DNA of 64,000 nucleotides. Origin: Capsicum annuum. Its lineage: Eukaryota > Streptophyta > Magnoliopsida > Solanales > Solanaceae. A program made the translations under genes and the position numbers. The DNA is taken from NCBI RefSeq assembly GCF_002878395.1, contig NC_061121.1:45643601-45707600 (forward strand), written 5' to 3'. The notes under the pieces are model-generated. The model was given only the letters and a program-made list of their open reading frames with translations, did no database searches and was not told where the DNA came from. Positions 1 to 12,499 of the stretch are shown piece after piece. Each line of letters opens with the position of its first letter. Position 1 is the stretch's first letter.

Positions 1-2159
1 CCTAGAACACACAGATGTCCCTGACAATGCAATACAAGAGGGAGAAAACCTCTTCTTTTTGATCCTTAACTGACTCTTTTAACTTGAAAATATCTTGCTT
101 TTCTTTTACATCAGAAGTTAGAGATGATTCTAAACTACTCTGAACCCATATGTCACCCTTTTCTGAATCAACTAAGCGAATGCCTAGTCTGGTAAGCTGA
201 TGGATTTCCTAAGCTAACTTCTTCTTACTGTCCTCAAGATGAGCAACACTACCCATAGACAGTCTACTGTGAGCATCGGCTACTATATTGGCCTTGCCCG
301 AATGATAAAGGACACTCATGTAGTAATCTTTTAAGATCTCTAACCACTTCTCTGGCGAATATTGAGATCTATCTGAGAAAAGACATACTGAAGGCTCTTA
401 TGATCTGTGAACACATCTACATGAAATCCATATAGATAATGCCTCCGAATCTTCAAGGAAACTACTATGGCTGCTAACTCAAGATCATGAGTTGGATAAT
501 TCTTCTCATGGGGTTTAAGCTATCTAGAGGCATAGGCTATGACCTTACTATGCTGTACGAGGACATAACCCAAACCTACTCTGGATGCATCAAAATACAA
601 AATGAACCTATTTGTACCATCTGGAAGAGCTAAGACTAGAGCTGAGGAGAGCCGAGTCTTCAACTCCTGAAAACTCTTCTCGCAAGGATCTGACCACTAA
701 AACTTGACTTTCTTCTTAGTCAATCTAGAAATAGGGGATACAATTAAAGAAAATCCCTTAACAAACCATCTGTAATAGCTAGCCAAACCTAAGAAGCTCC
801 TAATATCTGATGGAGAGACAAGTCCAGGTCAGTTTCTTACCACTTCAGTCTTTTGGAGATCAACCCTAATGCCATCACCGAAAATGATATGACCAAAGAA
901 TGCTACTGACCTTAGCCAAAGTTCACACTTACTAAATTTGGCAAACATCTGAGGATCTCTAAGAGTCTGAAGTACGATTCTGATATGGTTTGCATGATCA
1001 TGCTCACTATAGGAATAGACCAGGATATCACCTATGAAGACTATGACGAATATGTCCAAGTACTGCTTGAACACCCGGTTCATCAATTCCATGAAAGCTA
1101 CTGGGGCATTGGTAATACCAAAGGACAAAACTAAGAATTCAAAGTGACCATACTGAGTATGAAAGGCTATTTTTAGAATGTCATATTATCTGACTCTAAG
1201 ATGATGATAGCCTAATCTAAGGTCTATCTTAGAGAAATAGTCAATTCTGAGAAGTGGATATTTGTTCTTGATCGTGACTTTGTTAAGCTAATAGTAGTCT
1301 ATACACATTCTGAGAGAACCATCTTTCTTGCACATAAATAAGACTGGTGTGCCCTACGGGGACACACAGGGTCTGATGAATCCCTTATCTAGGAGATTCT
1401 TTAACTTCTCTTTTAATTCTCTGAGTTCTACTGGTGCCATTCTGTATGGAAAAATAGATATAGGATGAATATCTTAAAGAAGATCAATGCCGAAGTCTAT
1501 TTCCCTTTCGAGAGGAATTCCTGGAAGATATTTGGGAAAGACATCTGAATATTCACTTAGGATTGAGACTGATTCAAGACTGGGTGTTTTACAACTAGTT
1601 TTCTTAGATCAAACAAGATGATAGACATATCTTTTAGATATTATTTTCCTTTCCCGAAGGTAGGAAACAAGATGACCTCTGAATGCTGAAGTACTACCCT
1701 TCACTCTAGGACAAGTTCATTCAGAAATTGAAACTGGACTATTCTATTTCTGCAGTCGACTGTGGCATAGCAGGAATGAAGCCAATCTATATCGAGAACG
1801 ATATCAAAATCAGTCATCTATAATTCAACTAAGTCAGTTGAGGTAACGTTCTGAGATACCGTAACCAGACAGTTCCTATTTATCCATCGGGCTATGATGG
1901 TTATACCCACTGGGGCAGAGACTATAAAAGACTCTGCTAGAATTTTAGGACTAACTCCGAAATCAACTGCTATATAGGGAGTAACAAAAGACAAAAAAGC
2001 TCTCGAATATAGTGAAGCATAAACATGAACATGAAAGATCTGTAACGTACCAGTAACCATATCAGGAGAATTTTCCTAGTCTTGCTAGGATTGGAGAGCA
2101 TAAAGTCAATTTGGGTGTTGCCCACTAGTAGCGCTGGAGGTGTCACCCTGTAGGTTTGG
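1..2159 (-). pseudogene. pol: pol remnant: protease, reverse transcriptase, RNase H (truncated by window edge)
   Basis: Going leftwards, the order is the protease region (about 2100-1600), RT (about 1480-700) and RNase H (about 700-250). The RT palm is open at 1128-829 and contains [20 protein letters not shown]. Its catalytic box at 1038-1027 reads FIGD, not FIDD, so the first metal-binding aspartate is lost. The end of RNase H is recognisable near 300-230 as KANIVADAHSRLSMGS. Stops and frameshifts interrupt every domain. The integrase would continue past base 1. Confidence 0.85.
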
Positions 2160-3240
2160 GCGACTGAACTGAGCTCAGGAATGGTTCTGCTGACTTTGAG
2201 GACCTGGCTGAGGACAGTCTCTGACTCTGTGTCCTGGCTTGCCAGATCCAAAACAAATACCACTGCTAGCTCTGCAAATACCCTGATGGTGCTTGTCACA
2301 AGTTTGGCAAAGAGGATAAGTGTGGGTACTGCTAACACTACCCTGAGACTTAGAGCCTGGTGTTGTATCTCTGTTACATCTCTGAATCTAGGAGCTGGAG
2401 CACTATATGAAGAAGGAGCTGGAACTACTGACTTAGGACGAAAGTGAGAACGGTTTCCTCCTTCTGATTTGGGCTGAGCATTGTTAAAACTACTTGTCCT
2501 TACTCTCTTATTCTACTTCTCCCTCATCTTAATATTTTGATTTTCTATCTTCTGAGCATGAGTCATAAGCCTTGCTATGTTCATGTCATTATTTAACGTC
2601 ACAGACTTGCACTCATTGACTACACTATTACTCACCCCAGAAACAAACTTACTCATCTTAATCCAACTATCTGCAACCACATGAGGAGCATATCTATCTA
2701 ATTGAGTAATCATAAGAGAATACTCTTTTACTATCATATTGCCCTGTCTAAGGTTGATAAATTCTAACAGTTTAGCTTCTCTTAGATCTAGGGGAAAGAA
2801 CCTATCTAAAAAGGCATTAGCAAACTTCTCCCACTCAATAGGCCTTACATCTACAACCCTCTCTAACTTTTACTATTTGTACCAAGTGTGAGTAACATTC
2901 TGCAACTGATATGCAGCTAGCTTCATACTCTTAGTAAAAGTAACCCCCATAATATCCATAACCTTCTAAACTTGATTAATTAATTCCTGAGGGTCCCCGT
3001 CTGACTTAGACCCAAAAAGGATGGAGGATTCATTCAGGTGAAGTCCCAAATCTTGGTTGTAGCTGAATTGGCCACTGTTTGGATGGAATGACAGCTGGTT
3101 GTTCATTCTGAGTAGCAACTGGCTAAGCAAGAGTAGTGGATATAGTTCTGAACTCTGGATGAGAGATATGTTTTCCTAAAGGATCTTCGGGCTGAGGGGC
3201 TAGCTAAACCCATTTCTTCTTTTAGGAGGTATATTTGTAG
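2160..3240 (-). pseudogene. gag: gag remnant of the minus-strand gypsy element
   Basis: This is the decayed structural (capsid/nucleocapsid) gene. The opening, near 3240, reads like the usual gypsy start with proline and basic residues, but ATG has become ATA. An open stretch at 2737-2513 carries the conserved gag core (SLMITQLDRYAPHVVADSW, then MSKFVSGVS), a typical match to plant Ty3/gypsy gag. A zinc knuckle lies at 2255-2214 in another frame; it reads CFGSGKPGHRVRDC, so the second cysteine of CX2CX4HX4C has become serine. Several stops and frame changes separate these parts. Confidence 0.8.
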
Positions 3241-3436
3241 AAGAAAGAGAGAAATAGATTAGACTGAGAGATTGACTTGAGATTATGCTCACTGTATGAC
3301 ATGAATACTGAAAGAATGTAAACTATTCCTAAACCATCTTATAGCCTCCTACACATAAATGTGGTGCACAACACACCCATGCATAAAACTCAACTAGATG
3401 TGGCTTACAGACTTCCTAGGACTCTATTGAACCTTA

Positions 3437-3449
3437 GGCTCTGATACAA
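3437..3449 (-). other. Primer-binding site, tRNA-iMet type
   Basis: On the minus strand the 13 bases read TTGTATCAGAGCC, one mismatch from TGGTATCAGAGCC, which pairs with the 3' end of initiator methionine tRNA. It lies four bases inside the LTR edge, where minus-strand DNA synthesis would be primed. Confidence 0.85.
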
Positions 3450-3453
3450 AGTT

Positions 3454-6122
3454 TGTAACACCCCGAATTTGGTATCCAGAACACCATATGGTGATCATGA
3501 CACTGAAGGACCATAAGCTAACCCATTACTGATATTTGTACCTATACACTACATAATATACTATATAAATACAAAAATAAAGGATGACAGGACATAAGGT
3601 TCAAAGATCCGTTAAAATATAACATCTGAAGATATGGTATATCAATACAAAAACAACTAAAATAACGTCTGAACATGCTTGTCTGAAAAGCCTCTAACTG
3701 ACTGAACTGTCTAAATAAGGAGTTGATGGAACATGTCCCCAACTAACTCCAACTACTGAGATAAATTAATTAATGAGATAATAAAGTAATAGTCATGTCC
3801 TCTAAGGATGAGGACTTACTACTAACTCTGACTGCTGAGACTAGAATGCTACTGATGCTCTGGAGCTTGTACTTCTGAACCTATGGTATAAAATACCATA
3901 GTGCAAATGCATCCGTACGTTTGAATATAGTGGTATGCATGTGAGGTAGGATGAATGCAAAAGGGTTTATATGCATGAACTACACTAACTGACGGAATAA
4001 CATGAATGTGAGAATACATGCATGACTACATAATAACTATAACTGAGTTTGTGATAACATAATTACTGAATCTGAGTACTGATAACATGATATACAGATA
4101 TCTGTATAACTGAAATAACTGATCTCGAGCGACTGTATCTGACAGTCTAGGTTCTGATGGAACTAGCTGAGTTCTATACTATTGAGTTGACTGTATCTGA
4201 CAGTACTGAATCCTATAGAACTATCTGAGTTTCATTACTGAGTTTGAATGACTATATCTAATAGTCCTGATTCTGTAATGAAACTATGGGAAGTAGTAAT
4301 CTAGCTGACATGCCCCTAATACGCCATTATGGCTAAGTTAGGGTCCAATCTATAACCCAAATTGGAAGGGTGTCAATACCGCACCACTGGTAAGGATAAT
4401 CTGTGAGTAACCCTCATATAATAAGTAACACTAGTAAGAACGGTGGGTACCCTAATATAATAGGTTAAGCCACCCCATCTTCCCTCATATAACAGGCTAT
4501 GATGTCTCAACCTACGCTGGCTACATAGTTCTGGAATGCAAGGACTGCTTCTAAGAATCACACCCTCATATAACTGGTAGGTTCCCATACTTGGGTTTGC
4601 TCGATGCTAATTTCTACTCCCATTTGGATAGACACTGAACATGATTAACTGAAATGACTAGATTGAATTAACTAAATTTTGTTGACTGATGGAATATTAC
4701 CAAGATTACTAAATTTTTGAGGTTTCTGAGATTACTGATTTTACTGAGTTTTCCTGAGTCACATGACTGATGAATTTCTATGAATATGGCTTGATTGAGA
4801 TTATCTTAAAAACATGACACAGGCTCTAGGCACATAGCTAATTATCGGGTACAAGAAACCTCAGGACTCGATAGCATGAAACTAACAAAACATGACTTTC
4901 TTGAATACATGACCAACATCACAATTCATAATACAATAAGTTGGAAAATTCATGAAGTACAAGTTCTAAAGCACCACAATGGCCTCACACATATCCATAA
5001 CTCATTGACTAAGACATTTTATCAAACACTTGACATGCATAAACTTGTACTTAAATGGGTATTTCATATTATCATATTAGTATGGAACTCTTCCTTCCCA
5101 TAGGCATTTAATCGAACACATGGGGATCATGATTATCAACACATCTAATAATCCTGGATACACCAATCAACGTATAAATTTAAGGGTTTATCATTATTAT
5201 TATGCAAATCATCACATCCAAGGGTCAATTATTAGAATATGTAATTTCAAACATGAATCAAAACCCCAAAACATCATGAACATGAATTTCAATTCAATTT
5301 AAATCATGAACATTCATAAATACACAAATCTTGGATTTTAAAAAGAGATTCTTGAGCTTCATGGGTGAAAGGGACCCATGAATCAACACATGAAATACCT
5401 GGGTTGTGAGTTTCTTGAAGTTCCTAGACTTGAAGAACTTGGAATCTCTTAGTTTCTTGAAGAATGATTTAGATCTTGTTTTTGGGATTGTCTTTAAGAG
5501 AAAACCCTAATTTGATGTTGTAGATGGATAATGAATAAAGAGCCGCGCTAGTCGGAATTTGGGGAAAGATAGAGAGCTCTCTAGGCTCTCCTGATCAATT
5601 ATGAGCCTTGATCTGATATTATTATGGGTTAAAACAGGAGAAAAAAGATGAACTATGCGATGGTGGGTGCGATGGTTTATCACTGGGTCGATGGCTCATC
5701 GATCCTGACCGTCGCACCTGGGCAGAATAGGGGTTCACTGCCTTTGCTACAACGGCTTGGGCCATGGTCCATCACTATCTTCATGGTCCATCGGCCTAAG
5801 CCATCACCCTTAGGCTGAAGGTGGTCTCACTACCTCCACTGCAATGGTTTGGGTGATGGTCCATCACTAGCTCAACAGTCTGTCAGCCCTCATTGTCGCA
5901 CCTGGGCAGTTTTGACTGCTTTCTATAAAACGGCCATAACTTTCTACCCCGATACTGGATTTGGACGAAATTGGTATCGTTGGAAAGTTAATTCAATTTC
6001 CCATATGGCTAAAAGTTAAAATCCTAAAAATTTCACGTATATAAAAGTGGATTCATCTTTCAAAGTAAGTTTCTAACATACTAAGGACAATTTCAAGCTA
6101 GGTAGAAGTACGGGGTATTACA
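3454..6122 (-). repeat. Long terminal repeat (5' LTR of the minus-strand gypsy element)
   Basis: The segment begins TGTAACACCCC and ends GGGGTATTACA, a near-perfect terminal inverted repeat with TG...CA tips. It lies directly beside a tRNA-Met-type primer site at 3437-3449, which fixes the internal edge. The length is 2669 bp. Inside are short CATATAA-rich tandem motifs (about 4390-4580) and a GC-richer block of reiterated GATGG/CATCG words (about 5650-5920). No coding region is supported. The right tip touches or overlaps the solo LTR beginning at 6122. Confidence 0.85.
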
Positions 6123-9100
6123 GAACCCCAGGTCATTTCCTTAGTTTTCATGAATTTCAAGTATTTTAAGCCTCTTCACAACAGCTATTGGTCATTTATG
6201 GCTTGCTGGAACTGTCAATTTGGTGATCAAACAATTTATTCATATTTTAGGCTCATTTCTCTGTTTTGGTGTTTGGGCTATTTTGAATATGGTCTTGGAC
6301 TAAACCTCTTAGTATATAATCGTAGATGAGAATTTCAATAGTGTCATCAGCTTGGGAACATCAATTTTAGGATAGAGAGACCCTTGGTTTAAGTCTCGAG
6401 GCTTCTAAACTCATTTTAGGCTACTGGGTGGATTTTGTGGAAACAAAACTATAGGTATGGGCCCTAGATTTAGTCAAAACGATCTCAAATAAAAGTTTTG
6501 ATGATTTTATTTGATCCAAAATATGGTTTAAAATCAAAATTTATTATTGGATCATGTTCATAAGGTTTCAAATGAGTTTTGATGGTCAAAAATAAGTTTT
6601 TGACTTTGCTGGTGCATCAGGTTGCTGGTGCGATCGCGGTCGCGAAGGGTAAATCACAATCGCGACATGCATTTTATGCCTTGTAGATCATGATCTCAAT
6701 TTTAAAGTCGCAAGTGCAGCTCCTAACTCCATATTTAATCCCCTTCTTCAGCCCAATTTTCCAACACTTTTTCCACTATTTTTAGATTATTTTGAGAGCT
6801 CAAGAAAGGTAAAAGAGTGGGAAATCACCCAAATGATCCAAGGTAAACTAGCCTAATCCTGTTTGGTAATTTCCCATTGATTTTTCTTTTGATTTCCAGC
6901 CAAATTCATGGTAGATTCTTAGAAATTAGGGTTTTAAATTCCTAAGCTTCAAGGGTTGATTTGAGACCCAATTTGTGCTTTGTTGTGCTTAACTTTTGAT
7001 CACAGCTTCCTTCTACTCTGAGGGACCTTGTGATGGGTTTAATTTTAGATTCTGCTTACAGTCCCCAAGGGTCCATTCTTGACCTAAAAGTTGACCCGAC
7101 CCATTATATAGCAATATGGGTCTCGTTTGACTCCTGCTGATGCATTGATTTTGATTTTGATAGTGTGGCAACATTTTGAGATTGTGGAGTGAATATGAGC
7201 ATTTTATGGATGAATCAAGGATTTATAGTTTGTATTTGAGATAGGCTTCTGTTTATTCTTCTCTTGAGATGACGTTTATATATGTTGTGTGTTAAATAGA
7301 AATGTTAGGATATGATTGTGGGCAGTACACTGTGACTTAGCCTAAATTGTGAGCTTAGGGGCTAGAAGGGTATTTGACCCTTAAGTTGAAATACTTATTA
7401 TACCTGTACAATCATATTACCCTAGGTATTTAGCTAATTAGTTATAGATGAGACTAATGAATCTTTAGAAATACTTATGTATCACTCGATGGATTGTGAA
7501 GATTTTTTTTTTTGAATTATGATGTTATGATTATGTCAGATGTACATTTGGGACTAAGGCCATGACTATGATATTGTAGCTATTTTTGGACATATTCTTG
7601 GCCGGAGGCTATGTTCATTATATTGATTAGTTAAGTTACGAAAAAAATTCTATTCATTATATTGATTGGTGCAGTTTTGGTAAGAATTCTATCCTTGTAG
7701 AGAAAACAGTTGTAGTTTATCGACATATTGATGTTTGTAATTTTATTGTTTCAATACTAGTGATGGCATACATAGATTCAGTACATTTATCATCACTAAA
7801 TATAGTAAATGGTATGAGTCCAAATAAATTATGATTTTACTACCATTTTTCCTAAAAAGGCATAAAAATCCAAATTTTCACCTTCTAAATAGATTTATTC
7901 ATAATGGGAATCCTGCTATCTTAATGAATATTTATGATCCTTTGATACTAAAAATGATGATTTAGAGATTTGACCGATATAGGTTTGGGTCCACGATTGT
8001 GTTATTACTATTTACCCCAATAGAGAGTTATTTCGACTCTTTCTATAATTTTATGATGATTTTGTCCTGGAGTTTACCCAGGTAATGGATTCATGATTTT
8101 ACACTCTTCTAAGCCATAGTTCAGAGTCCATGCATTTATGATACGGATAATTTATCAGTTCAAGTCCAAATATTGACTATATTTCCAGGTTTGAGTCTAA
8201 AGGGTGATTATTATATTAATTATATATTTAACAGTTCAAGTCCAGATATTAATTATATATTTATCGGTTCATGTCTGGATACTGATTATATTTAACGATA
8301 TTGGTACTTGAGGTATTATTCTTGCTCTTTTATCTGATGATTATTTTATTATGCATGATTATCTTAGAATAAGATGGGTAGATTAGATACCCTGAGTGTA
8401 CTAGCACCAGTTTCGGCTGTGAGTACGAGGTCTTAAGATACCGTTTGATGATTTAGGTTGTATTTTGAGTTGACCTTTTCTATGTAGATATGTATATCTA
8501 TGTATTTTATCGTATGGCATTACCGTATATCTCTTCGTTCCTCCACTTATTCAGATTGTATTTTCATTCCTTGGCTTTGTATACTTATATATACCTTTTT
8601 TTGCCCTTTATTCTTATATCGACCAGTGATATAACGTATAGTGTTGAGGTTCCTGAGTATAGATAGAATGGGATATCTCATCCGTAATACCTCAATAGCC
8701 TTATTATGTTAGTTTCTTGGACATGAATAAGATAGTTTATTCATATTATCTCATTAGCTTCATGATGTAGTTATTTGATACTTGTGTGAAGTTTACATTT
8801 CTACTTACATGTTATGTTATTTGCATATCTTTGGAGCTCAGTCGACAGTTTCCTACTGAGTAGTATGTGTTGGTACTGGTACTACACTTCTGCAGCCTGC
8901 AAATCATAGTACGGGTTAGCACTGTTGTTGTGTGCATCATGCAGAACAACCTCATCTATGGTTCAGCGATATAGGGTGAGCTCCTGGTGTTCAAAGTATT
9001 ATTTTCTCCCTATTATCTATAAGACTAGTCTCTATGTTGTATTCAGAGATGGTTGTATCTATATATTCACTTAGTACCTTATTTGTATCAGCGTTTATAG

Positions 9101-9292
9101 TAGAAGATCTTATATTAATTCCACCATGTTTTAGGATTAGCTTATGTATGTTAGTCTTTTAGTACATCTATTCTGCATTCTTTACTTTATTCTTTTGGTA
9201 GTCTATTACTGGAAATTCCTGACTATGATTTTGACTTACCTATTGGTGGGTTATAGTAGGCTCCATATGACCTGAGAAATTATGCCATGACA
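6122..9292 (+). repeat. Solo LTR of a gypsy element related to the 43761-57537 family
   Basis: The segment opens with an AGGTCATTT word and closes with CCTATTGGTGGGTTATAG followed by GCCATGACA. The two LTRs at 43761-48622 and 52688-57537 have the same opening and closing blocks. It also shares their GGAGCTCAGT...CTGCAGCCTGCAAATC block (8832-8910) and a GCGATCGCGG word near 6632. No primer site or gag follows 9292, so this is a solo LTR, normally left by recombination between two LTRs. The first two bases (AG) are not the expected TG, so the left tip is uncertain. ATTAC occurs at 6117-6121 and at 9293-9297 and may be the target duplication. Confidence 0.7.
8150..8300 (+). repeat. Degenerate short tandem repeats within the solo LTR
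   Basis: Three imperfect copies of a roughly 50-base unit can be read. Each contains CAGTTCAAGTCC or CGGTTCATGTCT followed by an AATATTGATTATAT-like run. They have no coding content. Confidence 0.5.
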
Positions 9293-9297
9293 ATTAC

Positions 9298-9969
9298 TTA
9301 AAATTATCTTCCTTTTATTGGGCAAATATTGTTTAGGCCAACTGGGTTTCTTCTTCTTCTTCCACCAAATCAACTAATTTTTTGTTGTTAGAAATTGGTA
9401 TTGGAGTTGGACTTGCCTCCATTATATATGATTGAGGGATTTCCTATAGGGTAGAGCCAGCTGGGGCTTATAATTTGGCTAGGTTGCTTCAGCCACTAGA
9501 GTTGAAAGTTTCTTTGATGCAACAATAATTTTTGGCTGTGGGGTAACAACTTTTTGAATATTTTTTACTGAAGATGGAAGAACTAGAATATATGGAGGTG
9601 CATTAGTTTCTTCTTTCTCTTTTTAGGTCATTTTATCTTCCCCGTAAGAATTTCCTTGTAAAAATGTCTGGGATAGAGTTGGAGATTCCTTTGATATATT
9701 AAGTATCAAAATAAAAATAGATAAAATAGCTTACCATCTCATCAATATATGCTTGGAGGCTAGGTTTTACACATCTTTTTGTATAATAGATTTTGCAGCC
9801 TTACAATCTATCCTTGATAAAAATTTTGATGTAATAAATCAACTTGAAATTTATAAATACATAACACAATTACTAAAATCTCTTTTTTAATAGTTGGTAA
9901 ATTTGTTGAGTTTTTCCCAATGCTTAGAAGTATATGCAATAATATGATCTTTATCATTTTTCTATTATT
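9298..9969 (-). pseudogene. RNase H and C-terminal tail of petuvirus-like copy A
   Basis: Beyond the deletion, the minus strand still shows ASKHW-like residues near 9920. Further left are a DIFTRKFLRGR block and ILVLPSSVKNIQKVVTPQPK (near 9560), which resembles the C-terminal tail of petuvirus polyproteins. Homology fades into AT-rich sequence just before the solo LTR at 9292. Multiple stops are present. Confidence 0.6.
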
Positions 9970-10740
9970 TTAAAATGTATTTGTTTCAACTATTTTGAAT
10001 TCAGAATGGTCAAGGAGGGATAGAAAAGGGAGATCTTTTTCCTTCAATTTGATTTCTTTAACAACATTGGTGAGGATGTTAGTCCACGGAGGAGGAGGCT
10101 TTTTCAACCTATCATGGAGTGGTTTTAACAGATTGTTAAGTCCAGGAATATAATCTACTATATAACTGACATGTCCTAAAATCCTTTGGAGTTGTGTTTT
10201 ATCTAGAATTTGATCAGGAAATTTGTTAGCAAATTGAGTAGGCCATTGAATAAGAGTAATAGTACCATGATAGATATTATGCCTGAGAAATATAATATTG
10301 ACCTGGACAAGACAATATTTATTTTTGGACAAAACTAAGCTATTTTCCCTGGTGACAGTGAAAAAAACCCTCAAGTGTTTAAAATATTGGTCAATAATAG
10401 TGGAAAATACTAAAACATCATCAATATAGACTATTATGAATTTTGAAAAAGGATTAAGAATATCGTTCATTATTTTCTAAAATTTTGAAGGGGCATTTTT
10501 ATAACCAAAGGGCATCATGTTCCACTTATATTGCCCAAATGGTATTGTCAAGGCGGTTTTATATCGATCTTTAATGTCAATTCGTACTTTTGAAAACCCT
10601 GATTTTAGATCAAATTTTAAGAAAATTATAGAAGCATAAAGTTGTTGGAGTAGAGCTTTTTTGTTTAGAATTGGATACCTAATCCATCGAAGAGCAGCAT
10701 TTAAAGTCTTATAAGAGATGACCAAGTGGGGACTCCTCAT
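9970..10740 (-). pseudogene. Reverse transcriptase domain of copy A
   Basis: Two open pieces (10740-10477 and 10470-9970) cover the RT fingers, palm and connection. Visible motifs are WIRYPILNKKALLQQLY, DRYKTALTIPFGQY, MPFGYKNAPSKF and the catalytic YIDDVLVFS at about 10428, which is intact. A stop between the pieces splits the palm. KTQLQRILGHVSYI marks the connection domain. The frame ends at VETNTF, where a 22-base deletion relative to copy B removes the start of RNase H. Confidence 0.85.
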
Positions 10741-11098
10741 TTGATTTCAGAACTTATAGTAACATAAAAAGCAACACAACTCTAGGGTATTTACTTGGAG
10801 AGATGATCTTTTTTAATAAGATCATTGATTTTCTTTTGGCACTGGATTGTTCGTTTATGATTCATCTGAATGGGCCAGGCTTTGGTGGGGATAGTTTTTC
10901 ATCAAAGTTTGGTTTGTAAGGAAGCCTAACTTTGTGCTTTTGGCGATTCCAGAATACCCTGGGTAAATCAGCACAGAGTTTTTTTATTTTTTTCTAAAGC
11001 TTTGATCTTAGTTTGAAGAGGATATTCCTGAAGTTGTTGTTGCAATCTTTGAAATGCTATTTCTTGTTTGAGGAAACTAATTTGAGCTTTTTTGTTCT

Positions 11099-11460
11099 TT
11101 AGAAAGGACAAATTTTTCTAATGGAAGGTTTATATAATGGGAGAAACATGTTTTTGTCATTAATAGTCATCCCCACTTGAGTAACCCTGGATGGAATAAG
11201 TCTTTCAATAAAAGGAGTGCCTAATATTACAGGATTGGTTATATACTTTACCTGGACAAAGGAGTCAGAAGATGACAAAAGCAATTTTTCTAGGGAATTT
11301 CGTATTTCGACATTGAAAAGTTTGTAATTGATCCCTAGTCTACTTCCATTTATAGCTCTAAGGGCTTCCTTGGTTTTCTTTAAGTATATAGTACAGATGG
11401 GTCCTTCTTGAACGCAATTAAGATCAACACCTATACAGATCGAGGCAATAATTCCAGAAT
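11099..11460 (-). pseudogene. Aspartic protease domain of copy A
   Basis: The reading frame shows GVDLNCVQEG, a long KKTKEALRAINGSRL stretch and VKYITNPVILGTPFIERL, the start and the flap-distal LGTPF part of a caulimovirid retropepsin. Near the first block the expected catalytic Asp-Thr-Gly reads Cys-Ile-Gly, so the active-site aspartate appears lost. The domain lies between the zinc finger and RT, as expected for the polyprotein. Confidence 0.7.
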
Positions 11461-12085
11461 AAATAACTTATTAATTATTAAGGTTATCCGAGTGTTCCAT
11501 TTCCTAATGGATATTCTTGTAAGGTAGTTAAGAAAATCTCCTTGTTCAACTTCTTGATCCATTGTATTAGTGATATCAATCAGTTGAGATTGTTCAGCCT
11601 TTGAGAAAATTATTAGAGGACAAGTCGATCTAAATCTTGACTAGCTTTTATTTCCCTAACTTCTTCATTAAGAAGAACTATTATTGATTAGAGATATTGA
11701 ATAGTTACTACCTTAGGCTTACTATATGGGAACCTATTTAAAACATCGGTGATATTATAAGTATTCACTATTTAAAGATGAGAAAATATACTAGACGAAA
11801 ATGTGGAAGGCTTATCTAGAGACATTTTAAATTTGTCTAGATAGTATTTTTTCTAATCATAATCTTGTGAATTACTTATCATTTTCAGGAGGAACTCTTG
11901 TTCTTTTGATATAACATTGATCTCAGGTTGGCCCTCTTGGTTAGACTGGAAAGCCTAAAAAGAAACTCTTGTTCAAATGCGTCACTAGCACTATCAGAGT
12001 CTCTATTTTCCTCTAGTAAGAGATGTCAGATTTGTATAAGGACAGAATAATCAAAGTTAAGATTTCTAACCTTTTTAGATAATTT

Positions 12086-12127
12086 GCAATATTTGGCAAT
12101 ATGACCAGGTTTTCCACACCTGTAATA
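12086..12127 (-). pseudogene. CCHC zinc-finger motif of copy A, first cysteine lost
   Basis: The minus strand reads YYRCGKPGHIAKYC. The family pattern is CX2CX4HX4C, so the first ligand has changed from cysteine to tyrosine, a single G-to-A type change in TGT. The finger normally binds viral RNA during packaging. Confidence 0.75.
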
Positions 12128-12499
12128 TTTTCCATTATTGAGAGTAGGAAGTATCAATTTCACTATTGAACACTGTCTAGGATGAGAAGATTTAAGTTTT
12201 TTGAAAACAAAATTCTTGGTAGCCTAAGCCTCCCTTTTTGAGGTTGATTTTATAAGCCTTCTTCTTACAAGGGGGTACACCAAATTATTAAAAAATAAGT
12301 ACAATCTCATCAGGTTTGAGCTCTGTCTTTATCTAGATGCCTTAGGATGTTATCTTATCAACAAATTTTTAAGGCAACTTGATGCATTAAACTTGTAAGC
12401 TGACCATAAGTGATCTATCAAAAAGGATGATATCGCCTAAGTATTGATGTTGAGGTTCTTCTTTGACTAGGTCCCTAAGAGACTTAGGCAATCCAACAA

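Larger units (their letters stand above)
1..6122 (-). mobile_element. Ty3/gypsy LTR retrotransposon, Tekay/Del-like, 5' part only
   Basis: Read on the minus strand, this is one element: a long LTR (6122 to 3454), a primer-binding site (3449-3437), gag, protease, RT and RNase H. It runs out of the window at base 1, before the integrase. The gene order and RT/RNase H motifs are those of Ty3/gypsy. The Tekay/Del (chromovirus) assignment is inferred from similarity to the pol of the plus-strand elements at 22076-25620 and 31000-34560, which end in a chromodomain-like tail. The 3' half and 3' LTR must lie to the left of the window. All reading frames are broken, so it cannot move on its own. Confidence 0.9.

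Noticed and set aside
4876..5302. Two small plus-strand open frames
   Set aside because: They fall inside a minus-strand LTR, have no recognisable motif and have ordinary AT-rich composition.
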